Below, in pieces: positions 46,707 to 57,500 of a stretch of DNA of 57,500 nt; the first letter of the stretch is position 1; every line of letters begins with the position of its first letter. Below the pieces are notes generated by a model that saw only the letters and a program-made list of their open reading frames with translations, did no database searches and was not told the origin of the DNA. This stretch comes from Cryptococcus deneoformans JEC21. Its lineage: Eukaryota; Basidiomycota; Tremellomycetes; Tremellales; Cryptococcaceae. The DNA is taken from assembly GCF_000091045.1 (NCBI RefSeq), contig NC_006685.1, forward strand, positions 210,001 to 267,500, given 5' to 3'. Both the position numbers and the translations under genes were made by a program.

Positions 46707-48254
46707 CGAAATGAGCACGACGCGCTTCGGAAAACTGAGGCGTTATATGCCACGTGCTGAGCAAAGTGATGTGGCACCATTTCAACTCGACAGATTTCAG
46801 ATGAAGAAGAAAATCCCGCCAATTACCGAACAGGCTCTCGGTGTGGCGTATGCTAGGATACGCAACGCAGAGATCCGCCACAAAAGAATTATTTAGTAGA
46901 ACAGTTAGCGGCGGGCGGAGATCAGCATTATGATGACGCAATTAAGGTTTCTCAGATGTCGGACCAGATAGTGCGGAATTCCCCCCACCCCCACTGCCCG
47001 CTGAACCTTCAAGAAAGCCAAGAAGACTGATGAGGTGGATGATGGATGACGGAAGGCTTGAACCGGAAGAGCGTCCGAATTCTGGACCACGCAGCCAACC
47101 CTAAATAAATAAAACTGCCAAATACCTAACTAATAATTAATAATATCGTTAAACGCAATATAACGACGTCAAACCAAAAAGACAATGGCGTGTGCTGTGA
47201 TCATCGAGTTCTGAACAATTATTTTTCCGTATTGCGAGCGACTCGACACTTCTTGTCATCAAGGTAATGGTGACTTAATATATGATACATGATATTTTTC
47301 TTCTGCATCTTCGCCTTCATCTGAACACGCCTAACTTTGCTATTCACTACATTCTACCTTCTGAACAAAGCGGAACTCTGGGGAGCTAGTGAGTACAGTT
47401 TGCTTTTGTACCTACTCCGCGGTTTGCACCCGGCTTCTTCCTTCCCTTTTCAACCGGATTGAGTCGGGCAAAGAAAACGTGCCAATAGTCTAGCGCAGTA
47501 ACGGAAGATGCCGATATCGCGCTTATTAGACACACGTTTTAACCTCTCCTTTTTCTGCAGGACAAAAAAAGAGCGTTCAAGGTGGATCGTGCATGACAAC
47601 TGGCGACTTGTTCCGGTTGTCCCCAGTTTTAAGAGACCAGAGTTTTGCACGCATCATGCTATAGTCATGGGGCCAGTTACAGTAAAAAAATAAGGGCTCG
47701 TTGAGCACGGGTCCTCACGAATGCTCTCTATTTTAGATCTTTAAAAAATTCCCTTTGCCTTGTCAACGACCACCAGGTCCTCATCTTCTTTCTTTCTATC
47801 TTCCTTCTTCCATCTCTTATACAGTCAAACATTTTCAATAGCCTTCGACTTTTCAAGTCTTCAAAGAAATAGTCGCTGATCATTCATCGACGCGATATCG
47901 ATCTATAGTAGCAAGATCTATAGCAGCAACGACCGACTCATTTTTTTATCTGATAGTCGCTTTCGGCCGACGTCGCTATCAAACCCAACCGACTCATTAC
48001 TGCCAAAAATCTTTCCTCCATTGTCTTCCATCGATTGAATCATCATCTTTTCGAAATTCTTCTTTCTATATCCCATCAGTCATCAAAGTGCTTCCCCCCT
48101 CGCCGCAGGCCGATTCTGCTTTGTCATACACTCAACCTCCTTTCAAGTCCATATCTCATCTCCTTCAAAGCCAGTTTGTGGACGAATACGGACTTCAGCC
48201 CAGCGATCAAAGCTCTGACTAGTGTCATCCCATCGGAGCGTAGAATTGGGAGGA

Positions 48255-48261
48255 TATAAAA
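48255..48261 (+). promoter_or_regulatory. TATA box of the Ecl1-like gene
   Basis: TATAAAA lies 265 nt upstream of the chosen start codon, after a 500-nt pyrimidine-rich region. The distance suggests a leader of about 200 nt, which may contain an intron: gtgagt at 48412 is a good donor. Confidence 0.5.
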
Positions 48262-48519
48262 GGAGTGCATTTTCAGTATTCTAGCATTCTCAACGATCTC
48301 GTCTCAACATTCGATCTCAGCTGGTCATCGGAGTAGAAATTGGAAAACTTTGGAGTTCAGCTCTGCCTATATTGTCAGGAATATATAGCAGGAAGACGAC
48401 AAGTGATACTTGGTGAGTTTTCATTTCCGTCATATCAAAAAAAGCCTTTAGTTTGCTTTACATCTTCGTTTAAAAATTTGTCACCGCCACCTCAAACTTT
48501 TAAACGCACGTTCGACGGC

Positions 48520-50086
48520 ATGTTGCTGACAACCATGAACAATCAACAGTTTTGTAACAAGTGTGGCCTGCTTCGCACGTTATCCAAACCACTTCAAACC
48601 ATGTTCGAGGAAGATTTCGAGAGGTGCTTCATCTGCCAAGGGCCATCCAAGGGGTAAGCGTTTCTGTGCGAATGAACTCTATAGTAGTACTGACGTCAAC
48701 CTTCCCAGACTCTATTGTTCCTCAATGTGTCGGCAAAAGGACCAGGGCTCTTTCTCTCCCCAGGTTAACCCTGACCAGGAATCAGTACACATAACCTCCC
48801 AGCTTCCACCTGCCCTTAGCCCGCACGTTCGTCCCATGAACACCATCTCTCTTTCCCCACGGAACTCAGGACAACCTCGGGCAACTAGCAATGGGACTTC
48901 TTCCGGCTCATCCTCTGTGAATTCTTCCCCTCTGCACTCACCGCAAACAAATCCTTCAGATCTTGATTCCCCCCAAAAGGGTCTTTTCAACCTTCCTCCA
49001 CCAGCCTACCCGGTTACGCAGTTCGGTGCACCACCTTCTGCTGTACCTATGAAAATCCCCCCCCTTCTACCCAGAGCTTCACCCATTTTTGGTGCCATTG
49101 GCACACCGGGTTCTCAGGGATCAACGGTTTACCCTCATGGTGCATCAATAGATACGTTGCGGTTCGGTCGAAGGCCTGGAGCAGTCAACAGTGTCACTTC
49201 TCCCAATGCCCTCATTCCTCGTTGCGCGTGTGGCTTGCCAGCCAACCATAGGACACGGGCCAGGAGTAAGGATCGCGCGGATGTTGTTGACTCTGGGTTT
49301 TCCCGTCTTAGTCTGGGACCTTCTGTAGTGGCTCGAGAAGAACCCATCAGCAGATCACTACGTATTGTCTCCGACTCTGCCATTCCACCTTTCACTCTTT
49401 CCCCCAAGGGGACGCCTCAGACTATTACTGCCACTCTCAACCATTCAGGTCCTTTCCACACTGAGCAATGTTCCCCTGTCGCCCCGAATAATGTCCTTTC
49501 GCGTTCCCGATCTGATCCTATTCCCCCTTCACCCAAAGTTGGAAAGCGCACATTAGCGCCTGTCCCAGTGGTTTCTACCATTCTTCCCATCCGACGCCAG
49601 TCTTCCCATGAACCCGAGCGTCGAACGAACGTATTGGAAGTCTCCAATATCGATTCCCCTCGACGCGGAAGGAGTAGAGAAAGGCAAGAGCACCATGGAG
49701 ATGCCGAAGACTGTCCTCCTGCGATTTTGAACCATCCTCCAGAAAGGGAAGCTGCCCCGTCCCGGTCGAGGACTAGGCGGGATTCCAGACGGAGGAGTGG
49801 AGAGCGATCCAGGTCACGACCAAGAGAAAGAATCAGGGACCTTGACATGTCTCGAGACAGGGAACACGACGGACAGAGGTCTCCTGTTTCTCACGAAGGC
49901 CCCCAAATCCTACCAAGCTGGTCTCGACCAGCTTCAGTTGCCGACCATGTCGTTCCGCTTTCTATGAAGGGGCAAAGCAGTGGTGACAAGGAGAAGTATG
50001 CGAGAGATGAGGATGAGAGGAAGAGGGAGGAGTTACGGAGGGCGACAAATCAGTTCGGCCAGGTTTTCGGCGTTGCCGCTGGATAA
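48520..50086 (+). CDS. Ecl1-like zinc-binding lifespan-factor family protein
   Basis: Exons 48520-48653 and 48709-50086 give 503 residues. The N-terminal zinc-binding module has the Ecl1 pattern: FCNKCG, then ERCFICQGPSKG and, across the intron, LYCSSMCRQKD. Ecl1-family proteins in fission yeast extend chronological lifespan and respond to nutrient stress; the biochemical role is not established. The rest is long, Ser/Pro-rich and probably disordered. It has a second Cys/His cluster (IPRCACGLPANHR) near residue 215, and an RS/RE-rich stretch (RRGRSRERQEH; RSRSRPRERIRD) near 415-450. Two in-frame ATGs (48520, 48535) are possible starts. A splice from an upstream exon at the caacag before FCNKCG cannot be excluded. 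Confidence 0.7.
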
Positions 50087-50900
50087 AGAGCGGATGAGAT
50101 AGCAAAATAAAGGAGTAACATTGTATATTTCAAAAGAACACATGTTCCATCATCAGTATTCACACATTTGCATAGTTCACAAAAGGGGCATCATTGCCTC
50201 ACGTACATACATCATTCACAATAGCATCAAACATTACATACTCGTCTCAATGCATGAAAACGATAGCATCTTTTTACGTTTTCGATACCGCATGGTCCAG
50301 TTACGTTTGCAGGGGGAAGTAATACTCATCGCCATTGCAAGTGGACCATGTTTTCAACAACCATGCGTCGTGACATCGGCGGCGGCGCGAAGACAGCAGG
50401 CCAAAGAATGAAACAGCTGTCTCACAGTACTGACAGTAACAGGAGTGATGTTAATGACCTCGGAACAGTATAATATTATTGGCACCTTCTACACACTCTA
50501 GTCACGTCGGTCCCAACAATTATCAAGTAATTTAATAATACGCCTGTCTGTGCAAGTAGAAGAAGATAGAGAAAATGCTCCGTTTGCCGGCAGCTACCGT
50601 CGCGTCGTAAGCTTGAGTTATAATAATGGCCTCAATTATTATTACAGAAAATTACAAGGCTAAAATATATACAATCATCAATTCCTGCTATTATTATCGT
50701 ATAATTGCCACACCACGTAGTACAACTTTTGTGGCTTTCCCAATGACGTGCCTGGGTGATCTTTTGCATGCACGATGATGAAGCTGGTCAACTTCTAGCA
50801 GGCGCCAACCTTAGTCCTTCCTCCTCATCATTTCTTAATATTTCTTAATTTCCACAACTCACTCACGACCGACCACTCAAGACAGTCAGCAAAATACAGA
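50087..50900. other. Intergenic
   Basis: No gene is recognised in this 814-bp spacer between two plus-strand genes. It holds the 3' flank of the Ecl1-like gene and the promoter of the ABC transporter, and it is AT-rich near 50620-50710. Confidence 0.5.
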
Positions 50901-53900
50901 ATGGTTGTGCAAGATCTTGCACAGTCCGTCTTCTCATCTGTCTCGGAGTCTCTCGTAGAGGTTGCAAAGAACAAGAACAAAAATCCGTAAGCCGGTTTGG
51001 TTACCTTCTAGTCCTATTTCAGCCATGAATAACACTGACGATCAATATGTCACAGCCCACCACCATTAATCTTGCGGCATAGTTTATTCTTTCTCCCTCT
51101 CTTTGTGTCAATCTCAGCACTTGTACTCCTTCTCTCTTGGGCGGTCCCTAAAGCGTACACCTTTATTCGCACAAAACTCTACAGACAATCTTATCAACCT
51201 TTGCTCATCAATGACGAAGAACTAGATGTTGAAACAGAAGCTGTGGAAGTGACTCCCATTCCCCCCTCTATGCCGTCCGGCGGTCTTCTTGCCGACTTCA
51301 AAGCGCATGTTAGATCTATGAAAGAGTTTGGTTCTGTGCTGTTCGGCCTGGAGATTTTGCGAACCTTATGTCTGTGTGCTCTTTTGGGTCTCAGTATATA
51401 TGCCACAATCTTGGCCGAATCACCAGAGGAACATCAGACTGTGTATGAAGACGGAACTGTCGAAGATATGGCCAAGCAATGGGGCAGGAAAAAAAACAAG
51501 AAGAAGAAGGGCAAGCACTCCAAGTCTACTGTGGATGATTACTCTAGCTTGGAATGGGGAGAGTTTGGCGTTTCCGGATTCTACGTGAGTGTCTATAGGC
51601 TAATTCAACGATTATTAAGAGAGCTTCGTACTGACTATTCACAGCTCTATACTCTCATCTTCTCTTTACTTCTGCTGACGCTACGCCCGGCAACCCGTCT
51701 TCGAAGACATATCATTACCCACCTTGACTCTCTTCTCTTGCTTGCTTTTGCTGTGTACGCCTATCGTGACATTTGGCCACTTTTCACCTTCAACCTCGAC
51801 CCTGCGGACATCAACACTCCTGTCACTTGGGCTCGTGTTGCTATTCTCACAGTGTCGGCAGTGCTCATCCCTCTTGTGCGACCGAGAACTTATGTCCCTG
51901 TTGATCCCGAGAATCCTTCGCCCCCGGGAGAGATTCATCCTGAGCAGACTTCCCCCTTGCTGTTCTACATGTTCTTCGAATACATGACAGGATTGGTCTG
52001 GAAAGCTTGGAAAACACCAGCCCTTCCTTATGAAGATTTACACCCTTTGGCCGATTATGACCGGGCGGAATATCTGTACAAGGTGTGATGAATTTTCATA
52101 ATCACCGGCTTCACTGACTTTGTCTTCTGTAGCAACATATGGATAAGCTTGATCCTGTCCGACGAAAGGAAAAAGGTCTCAAGCCTCGAAACTTAGTTCT
52201 CAGTTTGGCGTCAGTGTTTAAGAAGGAGATCGTGATGGTTTCTCTCATGTCAGCCTTGTCCGCGATCTTTGAACTTTCTGGCTCTGTTGGTATCAACCAG
52301 TTGCTTGACTATTTGGAAAAGGACGGCAAAGGCCATAGTCTTCGTCCAATCGTTTGGATCATTTTCCTCTTCCTCGGGCCCACCTTCGGCTCTCTTACAA
52401 TGCAATTCTACATCTTCACTACCACTAGGTCCCTCGTTCGGAGCGAGGCTCTTCTTACCCAGTTACTCTTCGATCATGCCCTTCGACTGAGAATGAAAGA
52501 CCAGGTGGATGACGATCGGGAGAAAGAAGTGGATAGCATGACGAATGGCGAAGGCTCAGCCCCGTTGATCACGGTGGAAGATGTGGAAGAAGTTATTGAT
52601 CATGCTCCTGGAGCTCCAGGAGAGTTCCACGATAGGTTCGATAACGAGACGGAGGAGGAAAGTACTGCACAAGGTAATGGCAAGCGAAAATCGGCTCCTC
52701 AGTCGACCGATGCTACAGAAGTTGGTAGTGCCAACGGTTCTAATAAGGACGCCGCTGTCGATAGGAAAGCTGCTGCCGATGAAGAGGCGAGGAAGAGCAA
52801 GGGTCAAGGGTTGGCGGGAAAGATCAATGTGCTTATGGCTGCGGACATCGAGTCAGTCATTGAAGGTGTGTATGGTATCAGACCAATATGAAGGCAACAT
52901 GCTAAGGAATCATTTAGGACGTGACCTTGCCTTAATCTTCGTTTACACCCCTGTTCAGTTTGTTCTTTGTGTCGTCCTGCTCTATCGCATCCTTAGCTGG
53001 AGTAAGTGACCTTCAATAGTGCGAGAAAAGCCCACACTGATGACGTATGGTTATAGGTTCTCTCATTGGGATGTTGACGATGTTCATCACTCTTCCTCTG
53101 CCCGGTCTACTCACTAAACTCAATGCCCAATTCCAGCAGAAGCGAATGCTCGCGACTGATTCCCGTATCGATACGATTACTGAGTCTATCAACGCTCTGA
53201 GAATCATCAAGATGTTCGGTTGGGAAGACAGAATCAAGGAGCGTGTGGCTGCCAAGAGGGAGGAAGAATTGACCTTAATATGGCAAAGGCGATTGATGAA
53301 CCTGTGAGTTATGCTCCAGCCGGTGGGATATATGTCAATGCCGCTTACAATATCGACAGTTTCACCACACTTTTGAACACTGTGTTGCCTGTTCTTACTA
53401 TGACCGTTACTTTTGCTGTTTACACCACTATCCAGAAGCAGCAGTTGACAGCTGCAAAAGGTTTGTGTCAAAATCATCAATTTGGCCAGCGTTAATAACG
53501 TCTTTCGAAGTGTTTACCAGTATGACGGTGTTCGAACTAGTAAAGGGTCAATTGGGAATGGTAAGTCGTTGCTCGACCTAGTAAGCCAGGTTACTGATGC
53601 TTTTTACATCAGTGTTTCTATCTCATCAACTCTGTCGTCACTGCTTGGGTGTCTGTTCGACGGTTGGACAAGTTCCTACACGAGGTGAACATTTGCAATG
53701 CTTTTACGTCTCTTCTCGCTAACCAAGTTTGTAGAGTGAGATGATTGATGAATATTCTGAGGGCAAGCTGGCAACCATCAAGCCTCCGGAGCAATTAGAA
53801 GCGGAGCAGGAAGGACTTATCCGAATTCACAACGCCACGTTCACTTGGGGTAGTGAGCTCTATACCTCCACCGAAATTCCTTTCAGGTTGAGCATTGAAG

Positions 53901-56900
53901 ACACGACTTTCAAGAAGGGCAAGATTAATTTGATCACTGGGCCTACAGGTAGTGGCAAGAGTTCATTCTTGAAGGTAATCTCAACCGCTGATATGCGAAT
54001 CAAGTCGCTGATCTGGTGCTATTAGGCTTTGATCGGAGAACTTCATTTCGAACAGAAGCAGGGCGCCTTTTACCACCTTCCACGTGAGGATGGAGTGTCG
54101 TACGCTGCTCAGGAAAGTTGGTGTACCTCCGACTCTGTTCGGGACAACATTCTTTTCGGCGAACCTTTTGAGGAATCCAGGTACTGGAAAGTTATCAGCG
54201 CTTGTGGTCTTGAGCCTGATTTGAAGCTGTTCGATGATGGCGACTTAACGGAAGTTGGCGAGAAAGGCATTACCCTCAGTGGTGGTCAAAAAGCGAGGCT
54301 CACTTTGGCTAGGGCGATATATTCCAAGACTGCGGTCGTCTTACTTGATGGTAAATCTTTTTTATCAATCGAAGATATGATGCTCATCCTTTACGGCAGA
54401 CATTTTCTCTGCATTAGACACCCTTACGTCCAGATGGATCATCGACAATCTTTTGAGTGGTGACCTCGTCAAGGACAGGACTATTTTGCTTATCGTATGT
54501 TTGGGATCATTCACTGCAATGTTGATCACTGACATATGAAACAGACTCATCACATTCATCTTGCCGCTCCGGTGGCCGATTTCATCATCACGCTCAATGA
54601 AGATGGCAGTGTTCGCAGCCAGGGCTCTATCAAGGAGGGTACCCTCGACGCAAGCGAACTTCAAGAAGCCGAAGAGGCCGAGGAACAGGAGCTCAAAGAG
54701 GCCAAGCAAGGGGAGAAGAAGGTTGAAGAGAAGCCTACCACTAAACTTATTCAGGCTGAAGAAAAAAGCGAAGGAAGAATTTCCAGGAAAGCATTGTTCG
54801 CATTCTTCAGGTGGGTGAAATGAATCTCAATGTGAGACTGCGCAAATGTTGACTGAAGTACAGAACATTCGGTGGTCCCATCTTCTGGTTCCTCTACTTT
54901 GGTCTTCTTGTCGGCGGCCAGGCCATGTCGTCCTTTGAAACATACTGGCTGGGTCGTTGGGCCCGAGCTTACGATCAAGCAGAGGATCCAAGAAAGGTCT
55001 CTGTGACGTTTTATCTAGGCTTGTATTTTGTCTTCGTTCTCATCGGTCTCGTGCAGCTTGCAGCTTCAGCCATTATTTTCTATATGGGTGCCGTGAAGGC
55101 GTCGCGAGAGGTTCACAAGCGTTTGGTGAACACAATATTTGGCGCCTATATGAGGTTTTTGGATTCGACTCCGGTTGGAAGGATTATCAGTCGTTTCACT
55201 AAGGATATGAAGTCCGTTGACGGCTCTTTCACCGAAGTAAGTCATTCGCTAGTTGATATTAGCACCAAGAAAATTAATTGAAATCGATTCTCATAGACTT
55301 TTGCAAACGTTGCCGATGTGACCGTTGGATTGGCACTGAAGATTATTGTTGTCATTTCGCTTGTCCCATTGTTCTCTCTTCCTGCGGTCGTGAGTGTCAC
55401 TTAGGTTGGTGAGTGCATAGAAGCTGATTACATTTTTGCAGTTCATTGGTTGTCTGGGCGGTATTTTGGGTGAGATGTACATTCATGGCCAACTCAGCGT
55501 GAAGGTGAATCCAAAGCTTTTCGACCTTAACAACTCCAAGCTAACGAGAGTATCACAGCGAGAGATGTCTAATGCCAAGAGCCCCTTGTTCTCGCATTTC
55601 TCTGCCGCCTTCAATGGTATCGTGTCCATCAGAGCTTACGGGGCCCAGCAGAAGGTCAGAAAGGAAGCCCAGAGGAGAGCTGACAAGTATACTAGAGCAG
55701 CAACTGCTGTAAGTGCCGTAATCTGCTTCCAATTGGCTCACCTGCTTATGCTCTCGTGTTTCTGCGCGATTTGTTCTTTCTCTCATCTAGTTGTACGTTG
55801 AATTCTGGGTTCCAAACCTTCACGAGGCTGATCTAAAATTGTAAAGCTACAATCTTAATCGTTGGGTAACCATTCGACTTGACATGCTTGGCGGCTTGTT
55901 CGCAGCTTCGCTCGCTGCCTTCTTGGTATATGGCCCTAGGCTCGACGCGTCTACCTCTGGCTTCGCTCTTTCTCAAGCCATTTCATTCTCATCCATGATT
56001 CTCGTGAGTTCCATCCTAGTCTCAAAAAGTGGACATATAGCTGATATACGTCACAGTGGTGGGTCAGGATGGTCAACGAGATGGAAGTTCAAGGAAACTC
56101 TGTCGAAGTAAGTAAAATGTTTCCTCAATGGCTTGTCGCTTATCCTCATATAGCGTATTCAAGACTATTTAGTCATCCCTCAAGAACCCGCTTTTGAAGA
56201 GTCCAAGCAACCTCCCGCAGCTTGGCCTACATCCGGAGAGATTGTTCTTGATCATCTTTCTGCCAAATACTCTAATGATGGGCCGCTCGTCCTTGACAAC
56301 CTTAATCTTACGATCAAAAGCGGCGAGAAGGTTGGCATCGTGGGAAGGACTGGTAGTGGCAAGTCGACCCTTGCCTTAGCTTTGTTGAGGATGTTGCCCA
56401 CAACTGGAAAGGTTTTGATCGATGGAGTCGATACGGGAAAGATCAACTTGCATGCGTTGAGGTCAAATGTGACCATCATCCCTCAAGATCCTGTGGGTAT
56501 CTTTTAGCGTCTTATTTTGTTTGGCTCATGCAGTTTCGGCAGATCCTGCTTTCAGGCAGCCTCCGTTTCAATCTTGATCCCTTTGGCGAACATGACGATT
56601 ACGAGCTCAACGATGCTCTTCAACAGTCTGGCCTTGGTGCTACCCGCCAGCCTGGTGGTATTGGCGCGGCTACACCTCAGCGATTAACCCTCGACACCCA
56701 TATTTCCGCTGGTGGTGGTAACTTGAGTCAAGGCCAGAGGCAGCTTGTGGCGTTGGCGAGAGCTCTGGTGAGAAATAGCAAGGTCCTCATACTTGATGAG
56801 GTACGTCTGTTGGGGTTAAGGATGATTGATCGTAACTGACTACAATATACTCATAACAGGCGACAGCGTCTGTTGACTTTGACACGGACACACTAATTCA

Positions 56901-57108
56901 AAAGTCTATTCGCGACCTGCCTTCCTCGTGCACTGTCCTTACAGTCGCCCACCGGCTTTCAACCATCATGGACTATGACCGAGTCCTCGTCTTAGGAGCG
57001 GGAAAAGTGTTGGAATTTGATGCGCCCGAAACATTGAAAAAGAATAGCGATAGCTACTTTGGAAAGTTGTGTCAGGCGATGGAGGGGAAGAGTAGCGACG
57101 AGCGTTGA
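50901..57108 (+). CDS. ABCC/MRP-type ABC transporter
   Basis: It is a full ABC exporter, probably moving glutathione conjugates or organic anions at the vacuole or plasma membrane. Exons: 50901-50986, 51056-51584, 51645-52082, 52133-52865, 52918-53001, 53057-53303, 53360-53460, 53511-53560, 53613-53684, 53735-53974, 54026-54350, 54400-54494, 54545-54810, 54864-55236, 55297-55389, 55442-55504, 55559-55708, 55791-55792, 55847-56003, 56057-56107, 56154-56492, 56543-56800, 56860-57108; 1,666 residues. An extra N-terminal membrane region precedes the first membrane domain, which has a long charged insertion (about 475-580), as in the Ybt1/Vmr1 group. NBD1: GPTGSGKSS (849), LSGGQKARL (944), VVLLDDIFSALD, with Asp at the catalytic position. 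NBD2: GRTGSGKST (1449), LSQGQRQL (1559), LILDEATASVD. The 2-nt exon is discussed separately. Confidence 0.9.
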
Positions 57109-57500
57109 CAGACTTCTTTCTGAGTGTATAAATTAGATATATAGTAATGCATTCCGCTATTCCTTCTGAATCTAGTAGGTACTGGCAATTGTCTACCAAT
57201 CATTCAATGTCCATGGGTCGGCGAAGTCATTTGTGATGAACAAATATCGATTATCGCTCCTCCTCTTGGTGATGTGCGATCGCCAAGTCCTTTTAGCGTG
57301 AATTAATAATGGAAGTGAGAACAGGCAGACTAATTATAAGTCCGCAATGGTACAGTATCCGAGGCATTTTCATCGAGCAATAAATAACAGTTATTAAAAT
57401 CAAGCACGTTTTTGGCTTTATCATGAGTCACAAAGGCGAATTTCACATTTCCAACGCAACAGCAGCAGAGCTAACGCTGATTAGCGGTTGGTAAATGACG
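57109..57500. other. Right-end flank
   Basis: This is the 3' flank of the ABC transporter gene. I see no gene before the end of the window. Confidence 0.5.

Larger units (their letters stand above)
46590..48519. other. Divergent intergenic region
   Basis: This is 1.9 kb between the CAF-1 and Ecl1-like start codons. It contains an MCB element and an E-box (CACGTG, 46751-46756). A 61-codon ATG frame at 46711-46896 has no match I recognise. From about 47760 it is pyrimidine-rich and ends in a TATA box and the leader of the next gene. Confidence 0.45.

Noticed and set aside
46711..46896. A 61-codon ATG frame (MSTTRFGKLRRYMPRAEQ...) divergent from CAF-1
   Set aside because: I recognise no family, it overlaps the likely CAF-1 promoter with the MCB and E-box, and no splice partner is evident. 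It could be a small gene, but the sequence alone does not support it.

Overview
This window is fungal nuclear DNA, most likely from the Cryptococcus neoformans/gattii species complex (Tremellales, Basidiomycota); I cannot decide the species. The evidence is very high intron density with introns mostly of 48-80 nt, CTNAY branch points and GTNNGT donors. It also includes a spliced gene on the minus strand near position 1000 whose product ends in the 11-residue peptide NFGAPGGAYPW, which is the Cryptococcus quorum-sensing-like peptide Qsp1 (gene CQS1/QSP1).

Layout, left to right: the QSP1 peptide gene (844-1184, minus); a 3.47 kb Mutator-like transposon with near-perfect 144 bp terminal inverted repeats (2920-6390) and a three-exon transposase; a secreted double-psi beta-barrel protein (7669-8681); a class II histone deacetylase with a C-terminal Arb2 domain (minus, 9495-12521); a divergently transcribed Nop12-like nucleolar RRM protein (12743-14756); biotin-protein ligase (14941-17519); a gene-free stretch with a diverged direct repeat containing a conserved stem; gamma-tubulin complex component GCP3 (minus, 18432-21843); a Urc4-like uracil catabolism protein (22488-24135); the TCP1/CCT-alpha chaperonin subunit (minus, 24272-26328); mitochondrial Tim21 (26594-27792); a SAM-dependent methyltransferase (minus, 28320-29822); a one-pass membrane protein of unknown function (31268-32371); a Dal5-family MFS permease (33460-35924); a decayed 3' half of an arylsulfatase gene (minus, 36533-37341); the mitotic inducer phosphatase Cdc25 (40472-42868); the large subunit of chromatin assembly factor 1 (minus, 43463-46589); an Ecl1-like zinc-binding protein (48520-50086); and a full ABCC/MRP-type ABC transporter (50901-57108).

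The genes are independently transcribed eukaryotic units, not operons. Several pairs share short divergent promoters (HDAC/NOP12 221 bp, CCT1/TIM21 265 bp). The transposon lies in the intergenic space between two divergent secreted-protein genes, QSP1 and the beta-barrel protein. All exon-intron structures were worked out by hand from splice signals, phase consistency and family motifs; no alignment or RNA data were available.

The most noteworthy observations are the QSP1 gene with an unusually long intron and a competing splice acceptor, a predicted 2-nt micro-exon in the ABC transporter, other micro-exons and a GC-AG intron, the intact-looking MULE, the paired hairpin-bearing non-coding repeats, and the arylsulfatase relic.
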